NCBI GenBank assembly: GCA_011087745.1
Contig: JAALLB010000109.1
Coordinates: 1 to 6,189, forward strand
Reading direction: 5' to 3'
DNA length: 6,189 nucleotides
From: Hyphomicrobiales bacterium
GTDB lineage: Bacteria; Pseudomonadota; Alphaproteobacteria; Rhizobiales; Rhizobiaceae
In this document: piece after piece, positions 1 to 5,977 of the stretch
Layout: every line of letters begins with the position of its first letter
How positions within the stretch are numbered: position 1 is the first letter of the stretch
Made by a program: the position numbers and the translations under genes
The notes under the pieces: model-generated
What the model was told of the DNA's origin: nothing
The model's input: only the letters and a program-made list of their open reading frames with translations
The model's database searches: none

Positions 1-105
1 TCACATGGAAAGACCCATCCGGTCACCTTCAGCAAAGATGTGTGCATACGGTAGCTACTATAGGACAGTATAAAAGTGTGTCCGTTTATGGCAGGTTAGT
101 AGAAA

Positions 106-151
106 GGGAGATTTGGACCAATCCGCCCGGTGCAGATCTCCCGCACTTTTT
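106..151 (+). terminator. Hairpin with T-run, possible terminator of an upstream transcript
   Basis: A 7-bp perfect stem pairs GGGAGAT (106-112) with ATCTCCC (136-142). Inside it, ACC at 117-119 can pair with GGT at 129-131. Four bases after the stem comes TTTTT (147-151) and a further pyrimidine-rich stretch. This is the shape of a factor-independent terminator, though the T-run is offset from the stem and the loop is large. It lies just upstream of the trp promoter, so it would isolate trpE(G) from read-through. It could instead be a protein-binding dyad. No gene that it would terminate can be identified in the 105 bases to its left. Confidence 0.4.
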
Positions 152-171
152 CCCTCTTATGTCAAAAGGCC

Positions 172-200
172 TTGCACGATAATACGTCTATCGCTATGAC
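172..200 (+). promoter_or_regulatory. Probable trp promoter (-35 TTGCAC, -10 TATGAC)
   Basis: TTGCAC (172-177) is followed by a 17-base spacer and TATGAC (195-200). Shifted one base, the -10 reads CTATGA, close to the CTTGAC-N17-CTATAT pattern described for housekeeping promoters in Sinorhizobium. With normal -10 to start spacing, transcription would begin at about 207-208, exactly at the A of the leader-peptide ATG at 208. GATAAT at 178-183 is an alternative -10 but has no acceptable -35 at the right distance. The call rests on sequence match and position only. Confidence 0.6.
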
Positions 201-207
201 TAGCTTT

Positions 208-252
208 ATGAGCAATTTAATTTCACAAGCATGGTGGTGGGGCAGCTTTTAG
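208..252 (+). CDS. trpL: trp operon leader peptide (TrpL), 14 aa with three tandem Trp codons
   Basis: The frame ATG 208 to TAG 250-252 encodes MSNLISQAWWWGSF, with three consecutive TGG codons at 232-240. It sits just before a terminator hairpin and 98 bases before trpE(G). This is the diagnostic layout of a ribosome-mediated tryptophan attenuator: when charged tRNA-Trp is scarce, the ribosome stalls on the Trp codons and the antiterminator forms. An in-frame ATG at 196 would give 18 residues. I prefer 208 because neither ATG has a clear Shine-Dalgarno sequence, because ATG 196 lies inside the predicted -10 element, and because 14 residues with Trp near the end matches the leader peptide known from Sinorhizobium meliloti, whose mRNA is, as I recall, leaderless. 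The peptide probably has no enzymatic role. Confidence 0.85.
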   Translation: MSNLISQAWWWGSF

Positions 253-315
253 CGGCCACTGGTTTCCTATGTGAAAAATCAAGCCGCCGGAGAAATCCTG
301 AGCGGCTTTTGTTTT
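232..315 (+). promoter_or_regulatory. Tryptophan attenuator: mutually exclusive RNA hairpins
   Basis: Segment 1 contains the Trp codons; its GUGG can pair with CCAC (256-259) in segment 2, helped by GCU/AGC (245-247 with 251-253). Segment 2 carries GCGGC (252-256), which can instead pair with GCCGC (283-287) in segment 3, supported inside by GGUUU (261-265) with AAAUC (276-280, one G-U pair). That 2:3 antiterminator uses the same bases that form the left arm of the terminator at 281-308, so the two structures exclude each other. Ribosome stalling at 232-240 would block 1:2 pairing and favour read-through into trpE(G). The pairings were worked out by eye; energies were not computed. Confidence 0.82.
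281..315 (+). terminator. trp attenuator terminator
   Basis: AAGCCGC (281-287) pairs perfectly with GCGGCTT (302-308). Inside, GGA (289-291) pairs with TCC (296-298) around a GAAA loop (292-295), making a long compact stem. The stem runs directly into TTTTGTTTT (307-315). This is a textbook factor-independent terminator, placed 29 bases after the leader-peptide stop and 35 bases before the trpE(G) start. Termination here would release a short attenuator RNA of about 105-110 nt. Confidence 0.9.
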
Positions 316-350
316 GCTGTTTGGGAAACGGCAAGAGAAGGATTTAACGG

Positions 351-2504
351 ATGGTATCCGCGACAATAGAATTTGAAACACAGGGTGGCGTTCGAATTGA
401 ACGCGAGAGTTTTCCTGCTGAATATGCAACGGCAATTGATAGCACGCTTGACCAGGTTAACTCGCAGCGTGGGGCGGTGCTTTCTTCGAACTACGAATAT
501 CCTGGTCGCTACACCCGGTGGGACACCGCAATCGTCAATCCGCCTTTTGGTATTGAAGCACAGGGAAGGGACATAAAGCTTATCGCTTACAACAAGCGAG
601 GCAATATCTTTCTTGATCCATTGTTGAAGTTAATGCAATCCCACGAGCATGTGGCGATTGCTTCTCGCGAAGGTGACGTCGTTATACTGCGGGTGATTGA
701 ACGTGGCGGGGTGGTGAGTGAAGAAGAGCGATCGCGTGCCCCAACAGTTTTTTCTGTGGTGCGGGCAATTGTTGATCTGTTCAGGTCGAGTGAAGATCCC
801 AATCTTGGTCTGTTCGGAGCCTTTGGGTATGATCTTGCTTTTCAGTTTGATGACCTGGAATTCAAGATGGATCGTGGTGATAGTCAACGCGATTTGATTC
901 TTTATTTGCCCGATGAAATTCTGGTAGTTGATCACCACCAGGCGGTCGCTTGGCATGATAAATATGAGTTTTCAATTGGTGATGTTTCAACCCGCAATAT
1001 TCCTCGTGAAATTATTGAAGAGCCATTTCAACCTTCCAGTGTTGTTCCTCCAAAAGGGGATCATAACCCGGGCGAATATGCTTCGCTTGTTGAGAAAGCC
1101 AAAGAGAAGTTTAGGCGCGGTGATCTGTTTGAGGTTGTGCTAGGGCAAATGTTCTATGAACAATGCAAAACGCAGCCGGCAGAAATTTCCTGCAAGTTGA
1201 AATCTATCAACCCATCGCCCTATTCGTTCTTTATCAATTTGGGTCAGCAAGAGTATTTGGTGGGAGCATCACCGGAGATGTTTGTCCGGGTTTCAGGCCG
1301 TCGCATCGAGACTTGCCCTATCTCTGGTACAATTAAAAGAGGGCGTGATGCTATTGAAGATTCAGAACAAATTTTGAAATTACTCAATTCCAAAAAGGAT
1401 GAATCCGAGCTAACCATGTGTTCGGACGTTGACCGAAATGACAAGTCCCGTGTCTGCGAACCTGGCAGCGTAAAGGTAATTGGCCGCCGGCAAATTGAGA
1501 TGTACTCCAAGCTCATACACACCGTTGATCATATAGAAGGGCGTCTTCGAGAGGGTATGGATGCCTTTGATGGTTTTCTGTCTCACGCATGGGCTGTGAC
1601 CGTCACGGGTGCGCCGAAACTGTGGGCGATGCGCTATATTGAAGAAAATGAAAAATCACCTCGAGCCTGGTATGGCGGTGCGGTTGGTGTCGTACAATTT
1701 AATGGTGACATGAACACTGGACTTACACTTCGAACGGTGAGGATAAAAGATGGCATTGCCGAGGTGCGAGCAGGGGCTACATTACTGTTCGATTCAGACC
1801 CTATGGAAGAAGAACGTGAAACGGAACTGAAAGCTTCCGCCATGTTGACGGCTATTCGTGAAGCTGGAAAAAGCAATGATGCAACGAGCGATCGCGATAC
1901 GGCGCAAGTTGGCAAGGGACGCAAGATATTACTGGTGGATCATGAAGACAGCTTTGTGCATACACTTGCAAATTATTTCCGTCAGACGGGCGCGGAAGTT
2001 GTAACAGTTCGCTCACCAATTTCAGATGATACCTTAACGACCCACAAACCTGATCTTGTAGTTTTATCTCCAGGTCCTGGTAGCCCCAAAGATTTTGACT
2101 GCTCGTCAACTATCAAGAAGGTGCGTTCGCATGAATTACCGATATTCGGGGTCTGCCTTGGCTTACAAGCAATCACAGAGGCATATGGCGGCGAACTCAA
2201 GCAGCTTGATATTCCAATGCACGGCAAGCCATCGCGAATTCATGTGCGTGATGCTGGGATTGTTTTTTCAGGTTTGGAAAATGAAATCACAATTGGCCGT
2301 TATCACTCCATCTACGCTGATCCGCAAAAGCTGCCGAATGAGTTTACGGTTACCGCTGAAACCTCAGATGGCGTTGTTATGGGCATTGAACATGTCAATG
2401 AACCCGTTGCTGCAGTGCAGTTTCATCCCGAGAGTATTATGTCGCTTGGCGGTGAAGCAGGCATGCGTATGATTGAAAATGTGGCCGCTCATTTGGGACG
2501 CTAG
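351..2504 (+). CDS. trpE(G): Fused anthranilate synthase TrpE(G): component I plus glutamine amidotransferase
   Basis: The enzyme converts chorismate and glutamine to anthranilate, pyruvate and glutamate, the first committed step of tryptophan synthesis in the cytoplasm. The 717 residues comprise an N-terminal component I region (to about 505), a polar linker (about 506-523) and a TrpG-type class I amidotransferase domain (about 525-717). Component I motifs are NPSPYSFF (equivalent to the Trp feedback-site NPSPYMFF of TrpE), PISGTIKRG from P323, SDVDRNDKSRVC (358-369), VTGAPK ending at K423, and the E490/K494 helix. The amidotransferase has the oxyanion-loop SPGPGSP, nucleophile C602 in GVCLGLQ, and H692 and E694 in QFHPES, so the full triad is present. 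AAGG at 338-341 precedes the ATG by 9 bases and supports this start. The length is close to the rhizobial fused enzymes. Related chorismate-fusion enzymes such as PhzE exist, but the Trp leader settles the tryptophan role. The gene is probably transcribed alone; no other trp gene follows. Confidence 0.96.
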   Translation: MVSATIEFETQGGVRIERESFPAEYATAIDSTLDQVNSQRGAVLSSNYEYPGRYTRWDTAIVNPPFGIEAQGRDIKLIAYNKRGNIFLDPLLKLMQSHEHVAIASREGDVVILRVIERGGVVSEEERSRAPTVFSVVRAIVDLFRSSEDPNLGLFGAFGYDLAFQFDDLEFKMDRGDSQRDLILYLPDEILVVDHHQAVAWHDKYEFSIGDVSTRNIPREIIEEPFQPSSVVPPKGDHNPGEYASLVEKAKEKFRRGDLFEVVLGQMFYEQCKTQPAEISCKLKSINPSPYSFFINLGQQEYLVGASPEMFVRVSGRRIETCPISGTIKRGRDAIEDSEQILKLLNSKKDESELTMCSDVDRNDKSRVCEPGSVKVIGRRQIEMYSKLIHTVDHIEGRLREGMDAFDGFLSHAWAVTVTGAPKLWAMRYIEENEKSPRAWYGGAVGVVQFNGDMNTGLTLRTVRIKDGIAEVRAGATLLFDSDPMEEERETELKASAMLTAIREAGKSNDATSDRDTAQVGKGRKILLVDHEDSFVHTLANYFRQTGAEVVTVRSPISDDTLTTHKPDLVVLSPGPGSPKDFDCSSTIKKVRSHELPIFGVCLGLQAITEAYGGELKQLDIPMHGKPSRIHVRDAGIVFSGLENEITIGRYHSIYADPQKLPNEFTVTAETSDGVVMGIEHVNEPVAAVQFHPESIMSLGGEAGMRMIENVAAHLGR

Positions 2505-2622
2505 ATTAAGCAAGTTGTCGTAAATTGGGTATGATGTCGTTTTTTTGCTCGCAACGCGGATGGAATCGTGCTTTCTTCCGCCTGTTGAATTCAGATTAAC
2601 TGAATCAAATTGGGAGAAGAAA
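2505..2622 (+). promoter_or_regulatory. Spacer before the ABC operon: candidate -10 and two dyads
   Basis: This 118-base gap probably holds the promoter of the transporter genes. TATGAT (2530-2535) matches the -10 consensus at five of six bases, but no convincing -35 lies 16-18 bases upstream. GCGGA (2556-2560) pairs with TCCGC (2577-2581), with inner GGAA/TTTC pairing after a T-T mismatch. ATTCAG (2589-2594) and CTGAAT (2600-2605) form a 6-bp dyad with a 5-base loop just ahead of the ribosome binding site GGAG (2613-2616). A run of seven T (2540-2546) has no stem in front of it, so I do not call a trpE(G) terminator here. Confidence 0.35.
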
Positions 2623-3615
2623 ATGAAAAAATATTTATTGGGAGCAGCATTTGCTGCTGCTACAGTTCTTGGTGGCACTCCAGCACAGTTTGGTGTGACA
2701 TCAGCACATGCTGCTGAATGTGGCAAAGTATCTATTACTGAAATGGATTGGGCATCGTCTGCTGTTGTAACAGCGGTTGCTGCTTTCCTTATGGAACAAG
2801 GTTACGGTTGTGAGGTTCAAAAAGTTTCTTCATCAACAGTACCAGCACTAACTTCGCTAGCAGAAACTGGCGAGCCAGACATTCTTACTGAAGTATGGGC
2901 AAACTCAACTCCAGCTTACCAAGGTCTTTTGGACGAAGGTAAATTGGTTGAACTAGCTGACGTTCTTTCAGACGGTGGTGTGGAAGCTTGGTGGATACCA
3001 GCATATCTTGCGGAATCAAACCCAGAACTTACAACTTGGGAAGGCATTATGGCTAACCCAGCTGCAGTTGGCGGCAAGTTCCACGATTGTCCATCAGGTT
3101 GGGCATGTGACATTATCAACAACAACAACCTCAAAGCACTTGGTGTTGAAGGCTCTGGTCTAGAGCGTTTCCAGCATGGTTCTGGTGAAACTCTTCAAAC
3201 ATCAATTTCTTCTGCATATGCTGATAAACAGCCGTGGCTTGGTTACTACTGGGCACCAACTGCCGTATTGAGTAAATATCCAATGGTTCAGGTTAAAGTT
3301 GCTGATTACAATGCTGAGGCACACACATGTAATGGTGATGTAGATTGTGCTTCGCCAAAAGTTTCAGCTTACCCACCTTCAAAAGTAGCAACAGCTGTTT
3401 CTGGTGCTTTCATGAAGCGTGAGCCAGAAATTGCAGAATTGTTGAAGAATGTTTCTTTCACAAACGCTCAAATGGGTGCAGTTCTTGCTTGGCGCCTCGA
3501 CAACAATGCTTCTTATGATGAAGCTGCTGTTCACTTCTTGACTAACTACAAAGAAGTTTGGGCTGGTTGGTTAAGCGCTGATGCAAAAGCAAAACTTTCT
3601 CTTATTCTAAAGTAA
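2623..3615 (+). CDS. proX: Periplasmic substrate-binding protein, glycine betaine/proline (ProX/OpuAC) family
   Basis: This should be the ligand receptor of the ABC importer encoded with the next two genes. The 330-residue product begins with a Sec signal peptide: MKK, a hydrophobic core, then SAHA with likely cleavage after residue 30. There is no lipobox. The mature part resembles OpuAC-type binding proteins and is rich in aromatic residues that in this family form cages around quaternary ammonium groups: W43, W92, W123, W124, W160, W205, Y208, Y209 and W210. Six cysteines (33, 63, 156, 162, 236, 242) lie in pairs that could form disulfides. ATG 2623 is chosen because GGAG (2613-2616) lies 6 bases upstream and the signal peptide starts there; a longer in-frame TTG start at 2545 would place 26 polar residues before it. 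The symbol is family-level: the ligand could be glycine betaine, proline betaine, choline, histidine/proline (HutX-like) or trimethylamine N-oxide (TmoX-like). Codon use is strongly biased (see findings). Confidence 0.88.
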   Translation: MKKYLLGAAFAAATVLGGTPAQFGVTSAHAAECGKVSITEMDWASSAVVTAVAAFLMEQGYGCEVQKVSSSTVPALTSLAETGEPDILTEVWANSTPAYQGLLDEGKLVELADVLSDGGVEAWWIPAYLAESNPELTTWEGIMANPAAVGGKFHDCPSGWACDIINNNNLKALGVEGSGLERFQHGSGETLQTSISSAYADKQPWLGYYWAPTAVLSKYPMVQVKVADYNAEAHTCNGDVDCASPKVSAYPPSKVATAVSGAFMKREPEIAELLKNVSFTNAQMGAVLAWRLDNNASYDEAAVHFLTNYKEVWAGWLSADAKAKLSLILK

Positions 3616-3635
3616 GTTTTATTAAAACAATAATG

Positions 3636-3658
3636 CCCTTCCGCTTTATGCGGGAGGG
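3636..3658 (+). repeat. Intercistronic hairpin between binding-protein and permease genes
   Basis: CCCTTCCGC (3636-3644) pairs with GCGGGAGGG (3650-3658): nine consecutive pairs, one of them G-U, closed by a 5-base loop TTTAT. It lies 21 bases after the stop of the binding-protein gene and 24 bases before the permease ATG. The bases after it (AAACAATAATTTT) are not a good T-run, so it is more likely an mRNA-stabilising or partial-termination element than a full terminator. Such structures after binding-protein genes, as in enteric malE-malF, allow more binding protein than permease. Confidence 0.7.
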
Positions 3659-3681
3659 AAACAATAATTTTGGGGGACGAA

Positions 3682-4710
3682 ATGGCGTTTTACGACGGTT
3701 TATTTAATTTATTAGGTTTGGAAGAATGGTGCAGCCAAGGATCATCCAAAGCACCTTTATCCATGGCCGATTTACTTGCACAAGGTAAAGGCGAAGAAGT
3801 CTCAGGACCTTTGTTTCCATTTCCATCTCTTGATAATTTGAATGAGAGCTGTGGCAGCATTAGCCAGACACGCGATGTTACAAAAGGCATCGAAGAAGGG
3901 TTCTTGGCGATAAAACCTGCGATGAAAACCGTGCTAGACCCAATAACACAACCTTTAAGCTGGCTTTTGGATGGCGCTCTTTGGACTTTTGAGGCTGTGC
4001 CCTGGTTTATTATGGTTCCTGTTTTACTTGCAATTTCCTGGTACGCTTCACGTTCAAAAGCCGTGACGATATTTGTTGGTGTTGCGATTTTTCTATTGGC
4101 GCTCGTTGATCACTATGATGTGGCGATGCAAACCCTGTCGATTATCTTTGTTTGTACGGGCATATCCGTGCTCTTGGGGGTTCCTATTGGTATTGCGATG
4201 TCCAAGTCTGACAATTTGCAGAAGTCCACGGTCCCCATTCTTGATCTGCTGCAAACACTCCCATCGTTTGTTTATCTCATACCGCTAATTTTCCTATTCT
4301 CTGTTACCGAATCCAAACTCTATGGAATTGCGATTATTCTTTATGCGATTGTACCGGTTATTCGCCTTACAGACCTTGGTATCCGGCTGGTTGATAAAGA
4401 CGTTATTGAAGCAGCGAATGCATTTGGCATGGACTCAAAGCAAAGGCTGATTGGTGTTGAACTACCGCTGGCGTTGCCAAACATTATGGCGGGTGTGAAC
4501 CAAACCATTATGATGTCATTGGCAATGGTGGTGATTGCTTCTCTTGTTTCTGCTCCCGGGCTTGGCGTTAACGTCTTGCGCGGAATTCGAAACCTTGAAC
4601 TTGGTGTTGGCATTGTTGCTGGTATCGGCATTGTTATTCTCGCTGTTATTTTGGACCGGGTTTCCAAAGCTGCATTATCTCGGGTTGATATGATCCACAA
4701 GACACACTAG
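3682..4710 (+). CDS. proW: ABC importer permease, glycine betaine/proline (ProW) family
   Basis: This is the inner-membrane channel subunit of the importer. The 342-residue protein has a long polar and amphipathic N-terminal part (1-105) followed by about seven membrane segments (roughly 108-122, 127-143, 150-174, 194-208, 212-228, 272-295 and 308-326). Between the fifth and sixth segments is the cytoplasmic EAA loop, EAANAFGMDSKQRLIGVELP starting at E243, with the conserved G249; it docks onto the ATPase. Length, N-terminal tail and segment count match enteric ProW (about 350 residues) better than the shorter ChoW-type permeases. ATG 3682 is preceded by GGGGGA (3672-3677), a good ribosome binding site; an in-frame TTG at 3670 has none. 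The stop is 13 bases before the ATPase start, so the two are very probably co-transcribed and perhaps translationally coupled. Confidence 0.93.
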   Translation: MAFYDGLFNLLGLEEWCSQGSSKAPLSMADLLAQGKGEEVSGPLFPFPSLDNLNESCGSISQTRDVTKGIEEGFLAIKPAMKTVLDPITQPLSWLLDGALWTFEAVPWFIMVPVLLAISWYASRSKAVTIFVGVAIFLLALVDHYDVAMQTLSIIFVCTGISVLLGVPIGIAMSKSDNLQKSTVPILDLLQTLPSFVYLIPLIFLFSVTESKLYGIAIILYAIVPVIRLTDLGIRLVDKDVIEAANAFGMDSKQRLIGVELPLALPNIMAGVNQTIMMSLAMVVIASLVSAPGLGVNVLRGIRNLELGVGIVAGIGIVILAVILDRVSKAALSRVDMIHKTH

Positions 4711-4723
4711 GGGCTGATTAGAT

Positions 4724-5764
4724 ATGAGTACTGAACCTAAAGTCAGCCTGCGCGGGCTATACAAAATCTTTGGCGCCAACAGCCAGGAAGCGCTTAAGTT
4801 TGTAAAAGACGGCCTTGGTAAAGAAGATCTGCTTGTACAGCATCAACATGTTCTTGGCCTGCAGGATATCAATGTTGATATGCATGCCGGTGAAATTACT
4901 GTTGTGATGGGTCTTTCCGGCTCTGGTAAATCGACACTTATACGACATCTCAATCGTCTTATTGACCCTACTGATGGGGAGATAATTGTTGATGGTGAAG
5001 ATGTGATGAAGCTCAATGAAGAAGACCTTCGCAAACTTCGCCAAAACAAGATGTCGATGGTTTTCCAAAAGTTTGCTTTGCTGCCGCACCGCACTGTATT
5101 GGATAATGCCGGCATGGCGCTTAAAGTGCGTGGTGAGGATCAGGCAACCCAAAATGCCGAGGCCCAGAAATGGCTCGATCGTGTTGGTTTGACTGGCTAT
5201 GAAAATCATTATCCGGCTCAACTTTCCGGCGGTATGCAACAGCGGGTTGGTATTGCACGTGCTTTGACTGCCAATACGGACATCATGTTGATGGATGAAG
5301 CTTTTTCCGCGCTTGATCCGCTAATCCGAACCGACATGCAGGACCTTCTTTTGGAGCTTCAAAAAGAGCTTCACAAGACGATCATCTTTATTACGCATGA
5401 CCTTGATGAAGCTTTAAAACTTGCAGATCACCTGGTTATCTTGAAAGACGGTGCGGTTGTTCAGCAAGGTGAGCCGCAGGGGATTTTGCTCAATCCTAAT
5501 GATCCATATATCGAAGATTTTGTTAGCGACATTAACCGGGCCCGCGTTTTGAAGGTTCGTTCCGTCATGGGCAAAGTGAAAAAGGGAACCAAATACGCTG
5601 GTGATGTTCAGGTCCGAGATAACCTTGAATCCATGATCGCCATATCCAACGGTGACACCAATAAAATCTACCGTGTCCTGGATGGCGAAGAGGTCGTTGG
5701 TCAACTCGATATGCTTGATCTGGTCAAAGCACTGGTTCCTCGCGTTTCCAGTACAAAAAGCTAA
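4724..5764 (+). CDS. proV: ABC importer ATPase, glycine betaine/proline (ProV) family, with short C-terminal domain
   Basis: This is the cytoplasmic ATP-hydrolysing subunit of the importer. All catalytic motifs are intact: Walker A GLSGSGKST (63-71), Q-loop Q115 in VFQKFALLPHR, signature LSGGMQQR (167-174), Walker B IMLMDE (187-192) with catalytic E192, the D-loop SALD, and switch H225 in ITHDLDEA. The N-terminal stretch containing LYKIFG and the FALLPHRTV segment are typical of the ProV/OpuAA branch. After about residue 270 only some 75 residues remain, including IYRVLDGEEVVGQLDMLDLVKALV, which looks like the second half of a CBS pair. Enteric ProV and OpuAA are about 400 residues with two CBS repeats, so the regulatory domain here is short; rhizobial relatives of about 350 residues are known. 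The ribosome binding site is modest: AGGGG at 4709-4713 overlaps the permease stop. Confidence 0.94.
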   Translation: MSTEPKVSLRGLYKIFGANSQEALKFVKDGLGKEDLLVQHQHVLGLQDINVDMHAGEITVVMGLSGSGKSTLIRHLNRLIDPTDGEIIVDGEDVMKLNEEDLRKLRQNKMSMVFQKFALLPHRTVLDNAGMALKVRGEDQATQNAEAQKWLDRVGLTGYENHYPAQLSGGMQQRVGIARALTANTDIMLMDEAFSALDPLIRTDMQDLLLELQKELHKTIIFITHDLDEALKLADHLVILKDGAVVQQGEPQGILLNPNDPYIEDFVSDINRARVLKVRSVMGKVKKGTKYAGDVQVRDNLESMIAISNGDTNKIYRVLDGEEVVGQLDMLDLVKALVPRVSSTKS

Positions 5765-5774
5765 GCTTTTGTTT

Positions 5775-5795
5775 GGGTGGTGGGAAGAACCACTT
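5775..5795 (+). terminator. Weak hairpin after the ATPase gene, possible operon end
   Basis: GTGGT (5777-5781) pairs with ACCAC (5789-5793), extendable by two G-U pairs (5775-5776 with 5794-5795), around a 7-base loop. It begins 10 bases after the ATPase stop, where a terminator is expected. The following bases (TCGTTATTCAATC) contain only a scattered T-run, so termination, if any, would be weak. Confidence 0.3.
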
Positions 5796-5856
5796 CGTTA
5801 TTCAATCACTCAATTTTAGGCGATGTTTTACATTGTTTCTTTTCTGAAGCATATCT

Positions 5857-5879
5857 GCTTTTGCCCCTCTATCAAAAGC
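5857..5879. repeat. Hairpin GCTTTTG/CAAAAGC
   Basis: A 7-bp perfect inverted repeat, GCTTTTG (5857-5863) with CAAAAGC (5873-5879), encloses a 9-base pyrimidine-rich loop. No T-run follows on the + strand. It may be part of a structured 3' untranslated region together with the next hairpin. Confidence 0.5.
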
Positions 5880-5894
5880 GGTTGTGCTTGCTTT

Positions 5895-5918
5895 GCGAAC
5901 CAAAGCCTTTTGGTTTGC
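5895..5918. repeat. Hairpin with 10-bp stem and 4-base loop
   Basis: GCGAACCAAA (5895-5904) pairs with TTTGGTTTGC (5909-5918), one G-U pair, around the loop GCCT. It follows the previous hairpin by 15 bases. The bases after it (GTATTATAAAAAATG) do not form a standard U-tract. It could be the 3' end structure of the operon mRNA or part of a small RNA. Confidence 0.55.
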
Positions 5919-5977
5919 GTATTATAAAAAATGATATGAAAGTATGTTTGAAGTTTTTCGAGTGAGGGAATTTTATA

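Noticed and set aside
1..47. Minus-strand frame starting at ATG 47 and open to the left edge, as a divergent gene.
   Set aside because: Only 15 codons are visible, there is no ribosome binding site before the start, and the peptide is not recognisable.
3..182. A 59-codon stretch open on the + strand from the window edge to TAA at 180-182, possibly the end of an upstream gene.
   Set aside because: The translation shows no recognisable motif, it runs through the hairpin at 106-142 and into the trp promoter -35, and such a short open frame is easily due to chance.
196..252. Longer 18-residue version of the trp leader peptide from ATG 196.
   Set aside because: ATG 196 lies inside the predicted -10 element and has no ribosome binding site; the ATG at 208 fits the predicted transcript start and the known leader length.
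223..435. Minus-strand frame of 70 codons across the trp attenuator and the start of trpE(G).
   Set aside because: It is antisense to a well supported control region and gene, and its peptide has no recognisable features.
726..1896. Two copies of GAGCGATCGCG (726-736 and 1886-1896), containing the cyanobacterial HIP1 octamer GCGATCGC.
   Set aside because: Two copies within coding sequence that encode ordinary S-D-R or R-S-R type residues are not evidence of a repeat family, and the genes are alphaproteobacterial in type.
2540..2546. Run of seven T after trpE(G) as a factor-independent terminator.
   Set aside because: No inverted repeat lies immediately before the run.
2545..2622. N-terminal extension of the binding protein from an upstream TTG.
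   Set aside because: It would bury the signal peptide behind 26 polar residues; the ATG at 2623 has its own good ribosome binding site.
4757..5239. Minus-strand frame of 160 codons inside the ATPase gene.
   Set aside because: The + strand encodes an ATPase with every conserved motif in place; the antisense frame has no recognisable domain and no sign of its own expression.
5777..5965. A 62-codon + strand frame with a GTG start after the ATPase gene.
   Set aside because: No ribosome binding site, it starts inside a hairpin, spans two further hairpins, and the Leu/Phe/Cys-rich peptide simply reflects T-rich noncoding sequence.
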